Source: Azovibrio restrictus
GTDB taxonomy: Bacteria; Bacteroidota; Bacteroidia; Chitinophagales; Chitinophagaceae
Length of the DNA: 64,000 bases
Assembly: GCA_029255605.1 (NCBI GenBank)
Contig: JANLJF010000019.1
Span: forward strand, 39,413 to 103,412
Reading direction: 5' to 3'
This document shows, in pieces, positions 62,736 to 64,000 of the stretch. The notes below the pieces were generated by a model that saw only the letters and a program-made list of their open reading frames with translations, was not told the DNA's origin and made no database searches. The position numbers and the translations under genes are program-made. The stretch's first letter is position 1. Every line of letters starts with the position of its first letter.

Positions 62736-63827
62736 CTATTCGTCACTACGACCTTGTATATTCATGCTTAATGTTACAGGGTTCACTTTCAGTGAATCTA
62801 TAGTGACAGTTTCGATAGGTACATTCCTATAAGTCCTTAATGCTCTTGAGCCTATAAGACCTAATACGTTTTCGCCACGCATATTGGTATAGTTAGGCTT
62901 TATCTGGTCTCCCAAAAGCCCGCTGCCCTGTGCAATCTGCACTTGCTGGTAATTGTATATCTCATTGCTGCTTACATAAACAAACAGGTCGCAACTGTCT
63001 ACATATCGCTGCACATTTGCCCCTGCTGGGCCGAATGAGCTTGCAATAAATGAATAGAGGGCTGTTGTAGGCACTGAAACCTTAAACTGGCCGGCAGAAG
63101 TAACCGCTGCATTTGCGTAGGTATAATCTGCACTCAGGCGTTTCTTTTCACCTGTGGCTGCATTTTTTTCTACTATGTGGAACCTGATGATGCTTTCTAA
63201 CAGTTTGCCATTACGGGGTACCCTGCCACTTAGCTCATATGCGGCGTTGTTTGTCGTCTTAGAAAAGCTTAACTGGTAGTTCGCATTCGTGAAATCCCTG
63301 ATATAGAAGCTATTCGGGTCGTTATTTTTATTGCTGTTTACAACATAAAATACATCCGACGAATCTGTACGGCCGGTATTATTGTTCTTAACCACCACGC
63401 GATATTTAAGAAATGCATTCAGAGAGTCGCCTGCGGGCAGTTTCAGCTTATATGCATAGTGAGGATTCGTAAAAAAGCCCTGGCTGCCGGCAGCATCTTT
63501 CGGATAACCCTCCAGTGCCATATCTACACGATACATATCGAATGTTCTGTTGACTATCTGGCTGGCCGGATCATCGTTTTTATATTCCTTCATCACTACC
63601 TCGATATTCTTATAATAACTGGAATCCGCTATTTGCGCCATTTCAATAGCACTTTTATTCTCATCCAGGAAAGCCTTTTCTACTCTGATGTAATGAGCAG
63701 TGTCATCACGATTGAGAATGCCGTATGCTACGGTTATATCTTTATAAGGGGCGGCTACATCGAAATCTTCATTACAAGCGCCTAAAAAAAGGCCTGCGGT
63801 AACAAGAGGAAGCAGTATTTTTTTCAT
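62736..63827 (-). CDS. DUF4249 lipoprotein
   Basis: A 363-residue protein with a lipoprotein signal (LVTAGLFLGAC) and a beta-sandwich-like body. The start of the mature part, ITVAYGILNRDDTAHYIRVEKAFLDE, is the DUF4249 hallmark. These proteins usually sit next to a TonB-dependent receptor with a carboxypeptidase-like plug domain; that partner would lie outside the window. Promoter box TATCTTTG is at 63857-63864. Confidence 0.88.
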   Translation of the reverse strand: MKKILLPLVTAGLFLGACNEDFDVAAPYKDITVAYGILNRDDTAHYIRVEKAFLDENKSAIEMAQIADSSYYKNIEVVMKEYKNDDPASQIVNRTFDMYRVDMALEGYPKDAAGSQGFFTNPHYAYKLKLPAGDSLNAFLKYRVVVKNNNTGRTDSSDVFYVVNSNKNNDPNSFYIRDFTNANYQLSFSKTTNNAAYELSGRVPRNGKLLESIIRFHIVEKNAATGEKKRLSADYTYANAAVTSAGQFKVSVPTTALYSFIASSFGPAGANVQRYVDSCDLFVYVSSNEIYNYQQVQIAQGSGLLGDQIKPNYTNMRGENVLGLIGSRALRTYRNVPIETVTIDSLKVNPVTLSMNIQGRSDE

Positions 63828-63856
63828 TTTATTGTTATAGAACCTTAGGTAGTTGG

Positions 63857-63864
63857 CAAAGATA
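63857..63864 (-). promoter_or_regulatory. -7 promoter box for the DUF4249 gene (TATCTTTG)
   Basis: An exact TAnnTTTG on the minus strand, 29 bp before the ATG at 63827. The remaining 63865-64000 shows no supported gene. Confidence 0.55.
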
Positions 63865-64000
63865 GCCTAATACTTGTAAGTTTCATTTGACCGGTTATTT
63901 ATGATACAAAACTGACATTTCTATAATAATGCTGTTAGTTAAAAATATGTGTGCAAAGAGTAAGAAAGAATACTGAGAAATGGCTGTATACATTGCTGTA

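Overview
This window reads as chromosomal DNA of a member of the Bacteroidota, most likely a Chitinophagaceae-type organism. The evidence is the repeated promoter element TAnnTTTG in front of many start codons, the near absence of strong Shine-Dalgarno sequences, and marker families such as DUF4249, BT_3928-type DoxX proteins, the long (two-iron-sulfur-segment) IspG, DUF1599, and an IF2 with a long repetitive linker. Genes are dense on both strands, and most are core housekeeping genes. I saw no rRNA, tRNA, CRISPR array, recognisable IS element, phage or classical defence island.

Layout. 1-6 kb: translation block (rimP 3' end, nusA, infB, prfA). 6-8.5 kb: a Wzz-like/O-antigen-ligase-like surface polysaccharide pair. 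8.5-20.8 kb: isoprenoid gene ispG, a hydrolase, a CBS protein, a DUF3109 protein, rpoN, alanine dehydrogenase, a TerB-like protein, the folD-queE-uppP operon on the minus strand, and a NIF3/zinc-ribbon pair. 20.9-24.1 kb: etfBA, then an ArsR regulator with two START-like proteins behind an operator-containing promoter. 24.2-33.7 kb: outer-membrane and exonuclease/GIY-YIG proteins, a VWA-like membrane protein, a GNAT-like protein, folP, DUF1599, a DoxX-type protein and an orphan DppB-type permease. 33.7-43.4 kb: a lipoprotein, the DUF47/PiT phosphate pair, a SWIM-SNF2 ATPase, a SurA-like chaperone and a TPR protein. 43.5-48.6 kb: a small secreted protein, a SulP transporter with beta-carbonic anhydrase, pfkA and an EEP nuclease. 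48.6-52.9 kb: a stress/redox group that looks AT-richer (Hsp20, tandem Usp, FrnE-type DsbA, TauE, AI-2E). 53-59.5 kb: ACMSD-type amidohydrolase, FAD-linked oxidase, Bor-like lipoprotein, PcaF-like thiolase, a four-helix-bundle protein inside inverted repeats, a Cys/Met-metabolism PLP enzyme and a DinB protein. 59.5-64 kb: an outer-membrane protein, a 58-residue ORF missing from the ORF track, dnaK and a DUF4249 lipoprotein.

Functional links. rimP-nusA-infB is the conserved transcription/translation cluster. SulP plus carbonic anhydrase suggests bicarbonate handling. DUF47 plus PiT is a phosphate uptake pair. ArsR plus two START-like proteins looks like one self-regulated unit. Several ORF-track starts lie upstream of the promoter, and I moved them downstream (ispG, rpoN, TPR protein, others).

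The least explained structure is the four-helix-bundle gene at 57.4-57.8 kb. It is bracketed by a perfect 17-bp inverted repeat and fills the whole gap between two co-oriented metabolic genes, like a free-standing relative of rRNA intervening sequences. Second are a 17-bp-arm hairpin directly before the Bor-like start codon and the perfect operator in front of the ArsR gene.
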